Assembly: GCF_014192055.1 (NCBI RefSeq)
Contig: NZ_JACHXM010000005.1
Location: 101,935-165,934 of the forward strand
Direction: 5' to 3'
Length of the DNA stretch: 64,000 nt
Origin: Halomonas organivorans
Lineage (GTDB): Bacteria; Pseudomonadota; Gammaproteobacteria; Pseudomonadales; Halomonadaceae
Translations under genes and position numbers: made by a program
The notes under the pieces: model-generated
The model's input: only the letters and a program-made list of their open reading frames with translations
Databases searched by the model: none
Told to the model about the DNA's origin: nothing
Part shown: one piece after another, positions 38,407 to 48,156 of the stretch
Layout: every line of letters begins with the position of its first letter
Position numbering within the stretch: position 1 is the first letter of the stretch

Positions 38407-41010
38407 TCAGGCTTCCTGAGCCACCGGGATCACGTTCGAGGCGGCTTTCTGGAACTCCTCGATCTCGTGGAAGTTCATGTAACGATAGATCTCGCCGGCC
38501 ATGGCGTCGAACTCGCCCATGTAGCGACGGTACTCGTCGACGCTCGGCAGGCGGCCTTCCACCGCGGCCACGGCGGCAAGCTCCGCGGACGCCAGGAAGA
38601 CGTCGGCGCCGTCGCCCAGGCGGTTGGGGAAGTTACGCGTGGAGGTGGAGACCACGGTGCTCTTGGCGGCGACGCGCGCCTGGTTGCCCATGCACAGCGA
38701 GCAGCCGGGCATTTCCATGCGCGCGCCGGCACGGCCGTAGATGCCGTAGTAGCCTTCCTCGGTCAGCTGGTGCTGGTCCATCTTGGTCGGCGGTGCCAGC
38801 CACAGCTTGGTCTTCAGGCTGCCCGCGGGCTGCTTCTCGAGCAGCTTGCCGGCGGCGCGGAAGTGGCCGATGTTGGTCATGCACGAGCCGATGAACACCT
38901 CGTCGATGGACTGGCCGGCCACTTCGGAGAGCAGGCGGGCGTCGTCCGGGTCGTTCGGGGCGCACAGCACCGGCTCGGCCAGCTGGTCGAGGTCGATCTC
39001 GATGACTTCGGCGTACTCGGCGTCCTTGTCGGCGCGCATCAGGCTCGGGTTCTCGAGCCACTCTTCCATGCCCTGGATGCGGCGCTCGATGGTGCGCCGG
39101 TCGCCGTAGCCGTTGGCGATCATCCACTTGAGCAGGGTGATGTTGGACGTCAGGTACTCGGCCACCGAGTCCTCGCCCAGAGTGATGGTGCAGCCGGCCG
39201 CGGAGCGCTCGGCGGAGGCGTCGGAGAGCTCGAAGGCCTGTTCGACGGTGAGGTCCTCGAGGCCCTCGATCTCGAGTACGCGGCCGGAGAAGGCGTTCTT
39301 CTTGCCGGACTTCTCGACGGTCAGCAGGCCCTGCTGGATGGCGTAGTAGGGAATGGCGTGAACCAGGTCGCGCAGGGTGACGCCGGGCTGACGCTGGCCC
39401 TTGAAGCGCACCAGCACGGATTCCGGCATGTCCAGCGGCATCACGCCGGTGGCGGCGGCGAAGGCCACCAGGCCGGAGCCCGCCGGGAAGGAGATGCCCA
39501 TCGGGAAGCGGGTGTGGGAGTCGCCGCCGGTGCCCACGGTGTCGGGCAGCAGCATGCGGTTCAGCCAGCTGTGGATGATGCCGTCGCCCGGGCGCAGCGA
39601 GACGCCGCCGCGGTTCATGATGAAGTCGGGCAGGGTGTGGTGGGTCTCCACGTCGACCGGCTTCGGATAGGCGCTGGTGTGGCAGAACGACTGCATCACC
39701 AGGTCGGCCTGGAAGCCCAGGCAGGCCAGGTCCTTGAGCTCGTCGCGGGTCATCGGCCCAGTGGTGTCCTGGGAGCCCACGGTGGTCATCTTCGGCTCGC
39801 AGTACATGCCCGGGCGCACGCCGTCCATGCCGCAGGCCTTGCCGACCATCTTCTGGGCCAGGGTGAAGCCCTTGCCGGTGTCGGCCGGCTGCTCGGACAG
39901 GCGGAAGACGTCGGACGGGGCCAGGCCCAGGGATTCGCGGGCCTTGGCGGTCAGGCCACGGCCGATGATCAGCGGGATGCGGCCGCCGGCGCGGGCCTCG
40001 TCGAGCAGCAGCTGGGTCTTGAGTTCGAAGGTGGTCAGCACCTCGTCGGTGCCGTGCTTGCAGACCTTGCCTTCGTACGGGTAGACGTCGATGACGTCGC
40101 CCATCTCGAGCTTCTCGACGTCCATCTCGACGGGCAGGGCGCCGGAATCTTCCATGGTGTTGAAGAAGATCGGGGCGATCTTGCCGCCGAAGCAGAAGCC
40201 GCCGGCGCGCTTGTTCGGCACGTTGGGGATGTCGTCGCCGAAGAACCACAGCACGGAGTTGGTGGCGGACTTGCGCGAGGAGCCGGTGCCGACCACGTCG
40301 CCGACGTAGACGACCTGGTGGCCCTTGGCCTTCACTTCCTCGATCTGCTTGAGCGGACCGGTGACGCCCGGCTCTTCCGGCTCGATGCCGTCGCGCGGGT
40401 TCTTGAGCATGGCGTTGGCATGCAGCGGGATGTCCGGGCGCGACCAGGCATCCGGGGCCGGGGAGAGGTCATCGGTGTTGGTCTCGCCGGGCACCTTGAA
40501 CACGGTCAGGGTGATCTTGTCGGCCAGTGCCGGCTTGGACAGGAACCACTCGGCCTCGGCCCAGGACTGGATGACGTCCTTGGCCACGGCGTTGCCTGCC
40601 TTGGCGCGCTCTTCCACGTCGTGGAAGGCGTCGAACATCAGCAGGGTGTGCTTGAGCTGCTCGCCCACTTCCTTGGCCAGCGCGTCGTCGTCCAGCAGCT
40701 CGACCAGCGAGGCGATGTTGTAGCCGCCCTGCATGGTGCCCAGCAGCTTGACGGCATGGACCTTGTCGATCAGCGGCGACTCGGCCTCGCCCTTGGCGAT
40801 GGCGGTCAGGAAGCCGGCCTTGACGTAGGCGGCTTCGTCGACGCCCGGCGGCACGCGGTTGGTCAGCAGGTCGAGGATGGCCTCTTCCTCGCCGGCGGGC
40901 GGCGTCTTCAGCAGTTCGACCAGGGCAGCCGTCTGCTCGGCATTCAGCGGCTTCGGCGGAACGCCCGCCTGGGCACGCTCCTCGACATGTTGGCGATAGG
41001 CTTCAAGCAC
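38407..41010 (-). CDS. acnB: Aconitate hydratase B
   Basis: This 867-residue TCA-cycle enzyme interconverts citrate and isocitrate (and acts on 2-methylisocitrate in some bacteria). The AcnB domain order is seen: HEAT-like N terminus ([13 protein letters not shown]), swivel domain ([18 protein letters not shown]), then the [4Fe-4S] core with [17 protein letters not shown] and the cysteine pair of [10 protein letters not shown]. The start is GTG (VLEAYRQ) with GAGGG 8 bases upstream; homologues begin MLEAYRKH. It has its own promoter and terminator. Confidence 0.97.
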   Translation of the reverse strand: MLEAYRQHVEERAQAGVPPKPLNAEQTAALVELLKTPPAGEEEAILDLLTNRVPPGVDEAAYVKAGFLTAIAKGEAESPLIDKVHAVKLLGTMQGGYNIASLVELLDDDALAKEVGEQLKHTLLMFDAFHDVEERAKAGNAVAKDVIQSWAEAEWFLSKPALADKITLTVFKVPGETNTDDLSPAPDAWSRPDIPLHANAMLKNPRDGIEPEEPGVTGPLKQIEEVKAKGHQVVYVGDVVGTGSSRKSATNSVLWFFGDDIPNVPNKRAGGFCFGGKIAPIFFNTMEDSGALPVEMDVEKLEMGDVIDVYPYEGKVCKHGTDEVLTTFELKTQLLLDEARAGGRIPLIIGRGLTAKARESLGLAPSDVFRLSEQPADTGKGFTLAQKMVGKACGMDGVRPGMYCEPKMTTVGSQDTTGPMTRDELKDLACLGFQADLVMQSFCHTSAYPKPVDVETHHTLPDFIMNRGGVSLRPGDGIIHSWLNRMLLPDTVGTGGDSHTRFPMGISFPAGSGLVAFAAATGVMPLDMPESVLVRFKGQRQPGVTLRDLVHAIPYYAIQQGLLTVEKSGKKNAFSGRVLEIEGLEDLTVEQAFELSDASAERSAAGCTITLGEDSVAEYLTSNITLLKWMIANGYGDRRTIERRIQGMEEWLENPSLMRADKDAEYAEVIEIDLDQLAEPVLCAPNDPDDARLLSEVAGQSIDEVFIGSCMTNIGHFRAAGKLLEKQPAGSLKTKLWLAPPTKMDQHQLTEEGYYGIYGRAGARMEMPGCSLCMGNQARVAAKSTVVSTSTRNFPNRLGDGADVFLASAELAAVAAVEGRLPSVDEYRRYMGEFDAMAGEIYRYMNFHEIEEFQKAASNVIPVAQEA

Positions 41011-41117
41011 GTGGTGGCCCTCATTGGTTGGTGGTGGCCGAGCGCACTGCGCCACGATAGCGATATCGCAGCGCGGGCGTCGGCACGACGTGAACTAGCA
41101 CGGTCAACGGTGGCGCT

Positions 41118-41146
41118 ATTCTAGGAGAAACTGTCGACAATGTTAA
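41118..41146 (-). promoter_or_regulatory. acnB promoter
   Basis: On the reverse strand TTAACA (41141-41146), 17 bases, TAGAAT (41118-41123), about 110 bases ahead of the acnB GTG. Confidence 0.6.
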
Positions 41147-41256
41147 GAAGCCCGGCCATGGCGGGCCTCGAACTTTGGTCGTCGGTATCGCTGGGGTGTC
41201 AGCGCGCGGGCGGCGCGTTACCATGGAAACTTGATGTCAACGGAGAGGAGCGACCG

Positions 41257-41691
41257 ATGACGGGGCGCATCGCATCCCCCTGTGTAGGCCTGTGTTCGAC
41301 GACGGTGGGCGATCGCGTCTGCCGCGGATGTCAGCGCGTCGACGATGAGATTCGCGACTGGCCCGCGCTGGACGGTGAGACGCGTGAAGGCCGCATGGCC
41401 GAACTGGATGCCCTGCGCGAAGAGGCGGCCGGCCGCTTTCTGAGGGTGGTGGATGCCGCGGCCCTCGAGGCGCAGCTGGTACGCCACGGCATTCGCTTTC
41501 GCGCCGAGCAGCCGCCGCTGTCGCGAGCGGTGGAGCTGCTGCGCGTCGGCCGCGACCGTATACGCGACCTGTCACGCTACGGTCTGATGCCCCATGAACC
41601 GCTGGATGCCGCGACCCTGCACGCAGGGATCGCCGATGCGCTCATGGCGGCGGCGGAGCATCGTCGCCTCGATCTCGTCACCCTTTCCTGA
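41257..41691 (+). CDS. DUF1289 domain protein
   Basis: A 144-residue protein. The first 55 residues are DUF1289: SPCVGLCS, then VCRGCQRVDDEIRDW, whose four cysteines suggest a small metal site. The remainder (about 60-144) is an unassigned helical extension rich in Arg, Ala and Leu. The ATG follows GGAGAGGAG. It is 22 bases before miaE and could be cotranscribed. The function is unknown. Confidence 0.8.
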   Translation: MTGRIASPCVGLCSTTVGDRVCRGCQRVDDEIRDWPALDGETREGRMAELDALREEAAGRFLRVVDAAALEAQLVRHGIRFRAEQPPLSRAVELLRVGRDRIRDLSRYGLMPHEPLDAATLHAGIADALMAAAEHRRLDLVTLS

Positions 41692-41713
41692 ACCCGAACC
41701 ACCGGACTCCCCG

Positions 41714-42349
41714 ATGACCGTGACCGCCGCCGACTGCACCCCAAACGACCTGCTGCCTGCCGGGCTGCTCGAGTTCCTGTATTGCGTCACTCCCGATGCC
41801 TGGATCGACGAGGCGCTCGCCAACCCCGAACTGCTGCTGATCGATCACGCCCAGTGCGAGAAGAAGGCCGCCTCCACGGCCATGAGCCTGCTTTACCGCT
41901 ATGTGGATCAACCGCTGCTGCTGTCCAAGATGAGTCAGCTGGCCCGCGAGGAGCTGCTGCACTTCGAGCAGGTGGTCAAGCTGATGGAAGCGCGCGGCAT
42001 CGCCTACCGGCACATCTCGGCCTCTCGCTATGCCGAGGGACTGCGACGCCATGTGCGCACTGAAGAACCGGGGCGGCTGGTCGATATCCTGATCGTGGGC
42101 GCCCTGATCGAAGCGAGAAGCTGCGAACGCTTCGCGCGTTTGATCCCGCACCTTGACGACGAGCTTGCCAAGTTCTACCGCGGTCTGGTTAAGTCGGAAG
42201 GGCGTCACTATGAGGACTACCTGATGCTGGCGAGAGACGCCGCCTCGGGCGCTATCGACGATCGGGTCGCCTTCCTCGCCGCGCGGGAAGCCGAACTGAT
42301 CAGCATGCCGGACACGGCATTTCGTTTTCACAGCGGCGTCCCGGCCTGA
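41714..42349 (+). CDS. miaE: tRNA-(ms2io6A37) hydroxylase
   Basis: A 211-residue diiron monooxygenase that hydroxylates the isopentenyl side chain of ms2i6A37 in tRNAs reading UNN codons. The ferritin-like iron ligands are visible: Glu in AQCEKKAAST, ExxH in REELLHFEQVV, Glu in IEARSCERFAR and ExxH in KSEGRHYEDYL. The start at MTVTAADCTP fits the family length. Three more tRNA-modification steps (QueC/E/D and TrhP) lie within 9 kb. Confidence 0.93.
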   Translation: MTVTAADCTPNDLLPAGLLEFLYCVTPDAWIDEALANPELLLIDHAQCEKKAASTAMSLLYRYVDQPLLLSKMSQLAREELLHFEQVVKLMEARGIAYRHISASRYAEGLRRHVRTEEPGRLVDILIVGALIEARSCERFARLIPHLDDELAKFYRGLVKSEGRHYEDYLMLARDAASGAIDDRVAFLAAREAELISMPDTAFRFHSGVPA

Positions 42350-42382
42350 AGCCGGGGCGACGCCCAGCTGGACCGATCAATC

Positions 42383-45300
42383 ATGCGGGATGCTTCCGAC
42401 GCCGTTACCCATGACGACCAGGACCGCCTGGCCCTCTTCGGTCACTTCTCGCTGACCTTGGGCGACGACGCCCTGACTCATTTCAGCTATGACAAGGTCA
42501 AGGCGCTGCTGGTGTACCTGCTGCTCCACGATCAGCCGGTCAACCGGGCGACCCTGGCCGAACTGCTGTGGCCCGACCAGGGACTCTCCTCGGGGCGCAC
42601 CAATCTGCGTCATGCCCTGCATTGCCTGCGCCAGTCGCTGGGCGAGCAGGCCGAGGAGGTGCTGTCGGTGTCGCGTCAGACCATCGCCTTCCACCTGCCC
42701 GAGCGCTGGCGCTTCGACCTCCACGAACTGCAGTCCATGCTCGACGCGCCGGCCGAAGTGGCGACCCTGGAGGAGATCCTCGAGTGCTACCAGGGAGACC
42801 TGGTCGAGGAGCTGCAGCTGGCCGCCTGTGCCGAGTTCCAGCGCTGGCTGGTTCAGGTTCGCAACGAGTGGCGGCAGCGAGTGATCCGCTACGCGGAGGC
42901 GGTGCTCGAGCAGCACGATCCGCTTCCCGATGCGCTGCTGCAGGCGCTGGTCAGCCGTTTCTCGGGCTATGGGCCTTTTCACGAGCGGCTGGTGCGTCAG
43001 CTGGCCGAGCAGGGTCAGCTGGCGGCCGCTCACGAGCAGTACAACGCCTACCTGCAGCTGTTGGCATTGACGGGGCAGCAGCCCGATCCGGCCTTCCTGC
43101 AGCTGGCGCGCTATTGGTCCGACGGCAAGCCGGATACGGCCTCCGGACCCAGCGGGGCCTTTTCGCGCACGCTGGCCGCGGACAGCGCGCCGCTGCGCGA
43201 GGACGAGATCGAGCAGCGCCAGCTCTCGGTGATGGCGATCCGCCTGAGCCTCGAGGCCGACCTTTCTACTCGCGGCGAGTCGCGGGCCTGCCTGTCGCTG
43301 CAGATCGAGCTGATGCGCTGGCTCGAGCAGCAATGCCATCATCTCGGCGGCTTCTGGCTGCCGGGTGCCACCGGGGGCCTGGGGCTGGCCTGCTTCGGCA
43401 CCCATGGCCCGGCCCACCAGCTGGCCGAGCTGGTGGCTCTCTACGAGCACTGTCGCCGGGTACTGCCCGAGGAGAGCGTGCGCCACTGGAGCGGGGAGGG
43501 CGAGCCGCCGCGCATCGCCCTGGCCGCCGGCCTCAACAGCGGTCGCGTGGTCTACCTGCCGGAGCGTCATCTGGTCGATCCGCTGGGGCAGGTCACACAA
43601 GGCGCGCTGGATCTGATGAGCGCCGCCCAGGGCAGCGAACTGGTGATCTCGCAGGATGCCAGCCAGCACATGCCGCCGGCCCTCGATCTTCAGCCGCGGC
43701 TGTCGTCGCGGTTGGTGGCCAGCGACGGCCGGGTGCGCCTGCGGGCGCTGGTGCTCGGGGCGAACGAGGGTGGCCGGGAAGCCCTGCCGCCCAGCCTGGT
43801 GGGCCGCGAGTCGGCGTTGCGGACCCTGCGCGATGCCCTGGCGCGGGCCGGCATCGGGCTGCGTCAGAGCGTGCTGGTACGCGGACCTTCCGGGCTCGGC
43901 AAGTCGGCGCTGCTGGTCGGTTTCCGCCAGCTGGAGCAGAGCCGCGAGGCCGCGATCTGCTGGCAGCCGACCACTCGACTGTCCGTTCAGGAACCCTATG
44001 GGGTGGCGCGTCAGCTGCTGCGTTGGCACCTGGGCGATGCCCTCGACGCCGAGTCGCTGGACGGTCTCGTCGCCGAGAACCTCGGCGATGAGCCGCGGCG
44101 GCTGCTGGAGGAAGCGCTGGGCGTTCGTGAACCGCGCGAGATCGCGGTGCTCGCCCAGAGCGGCGAGGCCGTCGAGCTGGTGGTGGGCCTGCTGCACCGG
44201 CTGATCGACCGGCTGACCGCCGAGCGGACCCTGGTGCTGATGATCGATGACCTGCAGTGGCTCGACGAGCCATCGTTCAAGGTGCTGGCCGGATTGCAGG
44301 CGCGGCTGCCGATCAACTGTCCCTTCCTGCTGGTGGCCAGCCATCACGGTCGTGAAGCGCTGCCTGCCAAGCTCGACTGGGACCAGCAGATCACCCTCGG
44401 GCGCCTCGATCCCATGCAGTCCTCGCGGCTGCTGACCCAACTTGCCCGGCGCTATCGATTGCACCTGAGCCCACGCCTGCGCAGCCAGATCATCGAGCGC
44501 TGCGACGGTGTGCCCCTCTATCTGCAGGAGATCTGCCGCCGGGTCGACATGGATCGCCGCGAGGGTCGCAGCGTCCAGCTCGACGAGCTGCCGCGCGGCC
44601 TGCTCGGCCTGCTGGCCAGCCGCATCGACCAGCTCGACGGCGACCGCGAAGTGGCCCACGTGGCCGCGGTGCTGGGGCGCCGCTTCCGGCTGGATTTCCT
44701 TGCCGAGTGCAGCGGCTGGGAGATGCCGCGGCTGACCTCGGCGCTGGAGCAGATGACGCGCCTGGAAATCATCGAGCCGGTGGAAGATGCCGAGGAAGGG
44801 CGCGAGTACCAGTTCACCCACCAGCTCCTGCAGGAAGCCGCCTACCTGTCCTGTCCCCGCGACGTGCGCGTGGCCCTGCATCGACAGGTGGTGGGGCTGA
44901 TCGAGGAGCGCTTCCCGGTGTGGATCAGCCGCCATCCCGGCGATTTCGCCACCCACCTGCGGCGCAGCGGCCATTATGCCCGCGGCGCCCGCTACTTCGA
45001 GCTGGCCGCCCGCGAGGCGCTCAAGGTCAGCGCCAATCGCACGGCGCTCAAGATGGCCGACTTCGGGCTGGCCAGCCTGCGTCAGGTGGAGGGCCAGGCT
45101 GAGCGCGAGATCAGCCTGCACACGGTGCGTGGCCAAGCGGCCTTCGCCCTGGAGGGACACGGCTCGCCGACCGCCCATGAGAGCTTCGTGCGAGCCCGTG
45201 AGCTGATGAGCTGCGCCGACGAGGCGCCCGAGGAAAGCGAGGACCTGGAGCAGGCGTTCCTGGTCAAGTGGGGGCTCTGGGTGGGCTGCAGCCAGCGCAA

Positions 45301-46282
45301 TGCCCACGCCGATGCCTTCCTGCTGGCGGCGCGGCTGGCCGATCTCGCCGAGCAGCTGGAAGATCCTCGCTATCGGCGACTCGCCGACTTCGCCAGGGCC
45401 AGCTGCGAGTACTGGGCAGGGCGCATCCAGCAGGCCTATGAGCACCTCGAGGAGATCGATCCGCTCAATTCGCCGATGATGATCGAATGGCTGCCGTTCT
45501 CCGACCATCCCCAGGTGGCCGCGGCCTGCTTCCAGGGGTGGGCGCTGTGCCTGCGGGGCGACTACCGCCGCGCCGAGCAGCAGGTGGAGTCGGCGATCCG
45601 CCTGGCCGAGCGCATCAACCATCCCGGCAGCCTGGCCATGGCGCTGATGTATGCCGCCGCCCTCTATCGCCAGGTCGGTCACGTGCACCTGGCCGCCCAG
45701 CGCGCCGAGCGTGCCTACGAGATCACCGGTACGCCGGACCTGCAGCTGTGGCAGGTGTCGGCGCGGGTCGTGCTCGGCTGGCAGCGGGCGCTGTCTGCCG
45801 ACCGGGAAGGGCTGAAGCGTATCGACGCGGCGCTGGAGGAGCTGGTCGAGGTGACCGGTCGCGATCCTTACCAGCGGCCCTCGCTGTGGTGCGTGGACGC
45901 CTGCGTCTCGCTCGGCGAGCTGGCACGCGCCGAAGACTATCTCGACCAGTGCCTGCTGATCGCCCGGGAGCGGGCCACGCTGTTCGTACCGGAACTGGCG
46001 GTGCATCTGGCGAGAGTGCGCCATTGCCTCGGGCATCCTGCCGAGGAAGTGCGTGCGTTGACCGACCAGGCCCTGCAGCAGGCCCGTGACGATGGCAACC
46101 TGCATCAGCAGCTGTGCGCTCTGGAGGCCTGGCTGACCCTGGTCGATCCGGACGATGCCTCCGCCCGTGCGGCGTTCCGTGCGCTGCTCGGCGAGGTCAG
46201 CCACAGTGACGCCCCGGTGCTGGTGCGCTGGCGGACCCTGCTCGACAAGCGCCTGCCGCGTACCGCCGACCTGGAAGACTGA
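42383..46282 (+). CDS. SARP-like AAA ATPase regulator with degenerate cyclase domain and TPR repeats
   Basis: 1299 residues. Residues 15-100 look like the winged helix of SARP/AfsR regulators (ALFGHFSLTLGDDALTHFSY, then VNRATLAELLWPDQ), followed by a bacterial transcriptional-activator helical domain to about 250. Residues 279-450 resemble a class III nucleotide cyclase (RQLSVMAIRL, then LAAGLNSGRVVYL, then GQVTQGALDLMSAAQGSEL), but the metal-binding aspartates are absent (IRLSL for xxDLxGS; GATGGL for GDG). An AAA_16 ATPase follows: Walker A GPSGLGKS (501-508) and Walker B LVLMIDDLQWLD (Asp622/623). The C-terminal 450 residues are TPR-like. Such signal-integrating regulators are common in actinobacteria and less so here. 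Its targets are unknown. Confidence 0.8.
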   Translation: MRDASDAVTHDDQDRLALFGHFSLTLGDDALTHFSYDKVKALLVYLLLHDQPVNRATLAELLWPDQGLSSGRTNLRHALHCLRQSLGEQAEEVLSVSRQTIAFHLPERWRFDLHELQSMLDAPAEVATLEEILECYQGDLVEELQLAACAEFQRWLVQVRNEWRQRVIRYAEAVLEQHDPLPDALLQALVSRFSGYGPFHERLVRQLAEQGQLAAAHEQYNAYLQLLALTGQQPDPAFLQLARYWSDGKPDTASGPSGAFSRTLAADSAPLREDEIEQRQLSVMAIRLSLEADLSTRGESRACLSLQIELMRWLEQQCHHLGGFWLPGATGGLGLACFGTHGPAHQLAELVALYEHCRRVLPEESVRHWSGEGEPPRIALAAGLNSGRVVYLPERHLVDPLGQVTQGALDLMSAAQGSELVISQDASQHMPPALDLQPRLSSRLVASDGRVRLRALVLGANEGGREALPPSLVGRESALRTLRDALARAGIGLRQSVLVRGPSGLGKSALLVGFRQLEQSREAAICWQPTTRLSVQEPYGVARQLLRWHLGDALDAESLDGLVAENLGDEPRRLLEEALGVREPREIAVLAQSGEAVELVVGLLHRLIDRLTAERTLVLMIDDLQWLDEPSFKVLAGLQARLPINCPFLLVASHHGREALPAKLDWDQQITLGRLDPMQSSRLLTQLARRYRLHLSPRLRSQIIERCDGVPLYLQEICRRVDMDRREGRSVQLDELPRGLLGLLASRIDQLDGDREVAHVAAVLGRRFRLDFLAECSGWEMPRLTSALEQMTRLEIIEPVEDAEEGREYQFTHQLLQEAAYLSCPRDVRVALHRQVVGLIEERFPVWISRHPGDFATHLRRSGHYARGARYFELAAREALKVSANRTALKMADFGLASLRQVEGQAEREISLHTVRGQAAFALEGHGSPTAHESFVRARELMSCADEAPEESEDLEQAFLVKWGLWVGCSQRNAHADAFLLAARLADLAEQLEDPRYRRLADFARASCEYWAGRIQQAYEHLEEIDPLNSPMMIEWLPFSDHPQVAAACFQGWALCLRGDYRRAEQQVESAIRLAERINHPGSLAMALMYAAALYRQVGHVHLAAQRAERAYEITGTPDLQLWQVSARVVLGWQRALSADREGLKRIDAALEELVEVTGRDPYQRPSLWCVDACVSLGELARAEDYLDQCLLIARERATLFVPELAVHLARVRHCLGHPAEEVRALTDQALQQARDDGNLHQQLCALEAWLTLVDPDDASARAAFRALLGEVSHSDAPVLVRWRTLLDKRLPRTADLED

Positions 46283-46406
46283 ACGCCTTCCAGGTCCCTG
46301 CCGGCTCCCGCAGACCCCGCCTGATGGCAGGGAGCGCTGTGGGAGTCGTCTTCAGATGCGGGCCGATGCGGCGGCGATCCGCCGTGCGGCAGCGGCGGGA
46401 ATGCCG

Positions 46407-46673
46407 TCAGGTCGCGACTTCCAGCGCGGCGATGCGTTCCAGCGCCTGGTCGCGGTGCTCGCCGCAGAGGTCGGCATCGTAGTCGAATCGGGCGCAGACC
46501 GCCGGCCGTTCGGGATGGCCGAACAGCCGGCACAGGTTGTGCTCGTCCAGCTGCACGCAGCGCACGCCGGCCGGCTTGCCCTCGGGCATGCCGGGGATCG
46601 GCGAGCTGATCGATGGCGCGATGCAGCAGGCGCCGCAGCCTGGGCGGCAGCCGCCATCGGTCGATTCCGTCAT
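46407..46673 (-). CDS. YkgJ-family cysteine cluster protein
   Basis: An 88-residue protein with the zinc/iron-chelating pattern CRPGCGACCIAPSISSPIPG, then GVRCVQLDEHNLCRLFG, then PAVCARFDYDADLCGE. The many conserved cysteines suggest a bound metal or Fe-S cluster. Its ATG overlaps the queD stop by 4 bases, so it is coupled to the queuosine genes; a supporting role in that pathway is only a guess. Confidence 0.85.
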   Translation of the reverse strand: MTESTDGGCRPGCGACCIAPSISSPIPGMPEGKPAGVRCVQLDEHNLCRLFGHPERPAVCARFDYDADLCGEHRDQALERIAALEVAT

Positions 46674-47515
46674 GGTCGTGCCTCTGCCAGGGCCCCCTTG
46701 TCGATACCCTCGAAGGCCTGGACGCGCGTGGTCCGGCCGGTCTCCCGAGCGATTTCTCCGGCCAGCCAGCCGGCGATGTGCTCCACCGTGGTGGGGGTCG
46801 GCATCACCACGCATCGGCTGCGGGGCAGCGTCAGCGCGAAGCGGCCCTGCTCGGCGGTGTAACGGCTGGTCAGCCGGCCCATGAAGGAGGCGTCCAGGCC
46901 ATCCACGACGTCGGCTTCGTCCACCAGATAGCGGTCCGCCAGTCGTTCGGCCCATTCGGCCTCGAGCGCCGGGCGGCGCTCGCCGTTCTGCCAGACGTGC
47001 AGCCGCGAGCGGTGCCCGTGGGCGATGCGCTGGCAGTTGCCGTCGTGGCGCTTGAGGCCGTGGCTGTAAGTGTAATGGGCGCCATCGATCGCCTCGTCGG
47101 CGAGCCTCAGGCGGATCGCCTCGACCCGGGCCGGCGGCTGACGCGAGAGCTCCGCCGACAGGTGTTCGGCCAGTCTTTGCGGGGTGATGGCATCCCAGGG
47201 CAGCAGGGTAAAGGCCTGGCGTGGGCCGCGTACCTCGAACGGGTAGGGCGCCTCGGCGCGTAAGCACAGGCCCTCGGGGCAGTCCTGCACGCTGACCCCC
47301 GGCGCCTCGCTGGGCACCAGCAGGGTGTGATCGGGGCCCTGGTCGATCCGCGACTTGATCCACGGCTTGACCTCGCCGAAGTCGAACAGCATGCCGTCTT
47401 CGCCCAGCTCGCCGTCCAGTTCGGCGTCGACGCGCCAGCTGGCGCCGACCAGTCCCCGCTCGGGGCACCACAGCGAGGCGTCCAGGTGGGTGAGGCGGTT
47501 CACGAACAGCGTCAT
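46670..47515 (-). CDS. queD: 6-carboxytetrahydropterin synthase, double-domain form
   Basis: A 281-residue protein, about twice E. coli QueD (121). It makes 6-carboxy-5,6,7,8-tetrahydropterin in queuosine/7-deazaguanine synthesis. It has two tandem T-fold domains. The first (1-138) keeps MLFDFGEVKPWIKSRI and DHTLL but has no zinc ligands. The second (140-281) supplies AHYTYSHG, then Cys161 and HGH (166-168) in NCQRIAHGHRSRL, i.e. the catalytic cysteine and zinc histidines. The active site seems split between the repeats. Similar long forms exist in Vibrio and other marine gammaproteobacteria. The ATG overlaps the queE stop by one base. Confidence 0.85.
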   Translation of the reverse strand: MTLFVNRLTHLDASLWCPERGLVGASWRVDAELDGELGEDGMLFDFGEVKPWIKSRIDQGPDHTLLVPSEAPGVSVQDCPEGLCLRAEAPYPFEVRGPRQAFTLLPWDAITPQRLAEHLSAELSRQPPARVEAIRLRLADEAIDGAHYTYSHGLKRHDGNCQRIAHGHRSRLHVWQNGERRPALEAEWAERLADRYLVDEADVVDGLDASFMGRLTSRYTAEQGRFALTLPRSRCVVMPTPTTVEHIAGWLAGEIARETGRTTRVQAFEGIDKGALAEARP

Positions 47516-48156
47516 CAGTCGATCCCCGTGATCTTGTGGGTCTGCAGCGAGAGTCGCCACTGGGGATGACTCAGGCAGTAGGCCACGGTGTCGGCCGTGA
47601 CATCGCCGCCGCCGACCGCGGTAGTATCCATCGGCTGCAGGAAGAAGTGGTGGAAGTCCAGGGTGGTGAAGCGCTCGGGCGGCGCATCGCTCTGCGGATA
47701 GACCAGCTTGAGCTCGTCGCCGGAGGTCTGGGCCAGCGCCGTCTCGCCCTTGGGGCTGACGCACAGCCAGTCGATGCCCGGCGGGGCAGGCAGGGTGCCA
47801 TTGGTCTCCACGGCGACGTCGAAGCCGCGCTCGTGCATGGCGTCGATCAGCGACTCGTCGAGCTGCAGCAGCGGCTCGCCGCCGGTGAAGATCACCTGGG
47901 GCGTGGCGGTGCCCGGGGCGTCAGGCCACAGGGCGACCAGGTGGTCGGCCAGGGCCTCGGCCCCGTCGAAACGCCCGCCGTGCTGGCCATCGGTGCCGCG
48001 AATGTCGGTGTCGCAGAAGCGACAGGCCGCGGCCGCGCGGTCGGCCTCGCGCCCCGACCACAGGTTGCAGCCGCTGAAGCGGCAGAACACGCTGGCACGA
48101 CCGGCCTGGCCGCCTTCACCCTGCAGCGAGTAGAAGGCTTCCTTGACGCTATACAT
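47515..48156 (-). CDS. queE: 7-carboxy-7-deazaguanine synthase (radical SAM)
   Basis: A 213-residue radical SAM enzyme converting carboxytetrahydropterin to 7-carboxy-7-deazaguanine. The cluster motif is CX14CX2C (Cys30, Cys45, Cys48), the long form known from Burkholderia QueE, in place of CX3CX2C. The substrate motif [16 protein letters not shown] and SAM motif FTGGEPLLQ are present. Overlaps queC by 8 bases and queD by 1. Confidence 0.94.
   Translation of the reverse strand: MYSVKEAFYSLQGEGGQAGRASVFCRFSGCNLWSGREADRAAAACRFCDTDIRGTDGQHGGRFDGAEALADHLVALWPDAPGTATPQVIFTGGEPLLQLDESLIDAMHERGFDVAVETNGTLPAPPGIDWLCVSPKGETALAQTSGDELKLVYPQSDAPPERFTTLDFHHFFLQPMDTTAVGGGDVTADTVAYCLSHPQWRLSLQTHKITGID

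Noticed and set aside
42377..46204. A 1275-codon open frame on the reverse strand, antisense to the SARP-like regulator
   Set aside because: In GC-rich genes the frame opposite the coding frame is often free of stops. Its translation is low-complexity (Gln/His/Arg/Leu-rich) with no domain, and the forward protein has clear Walker motifs.
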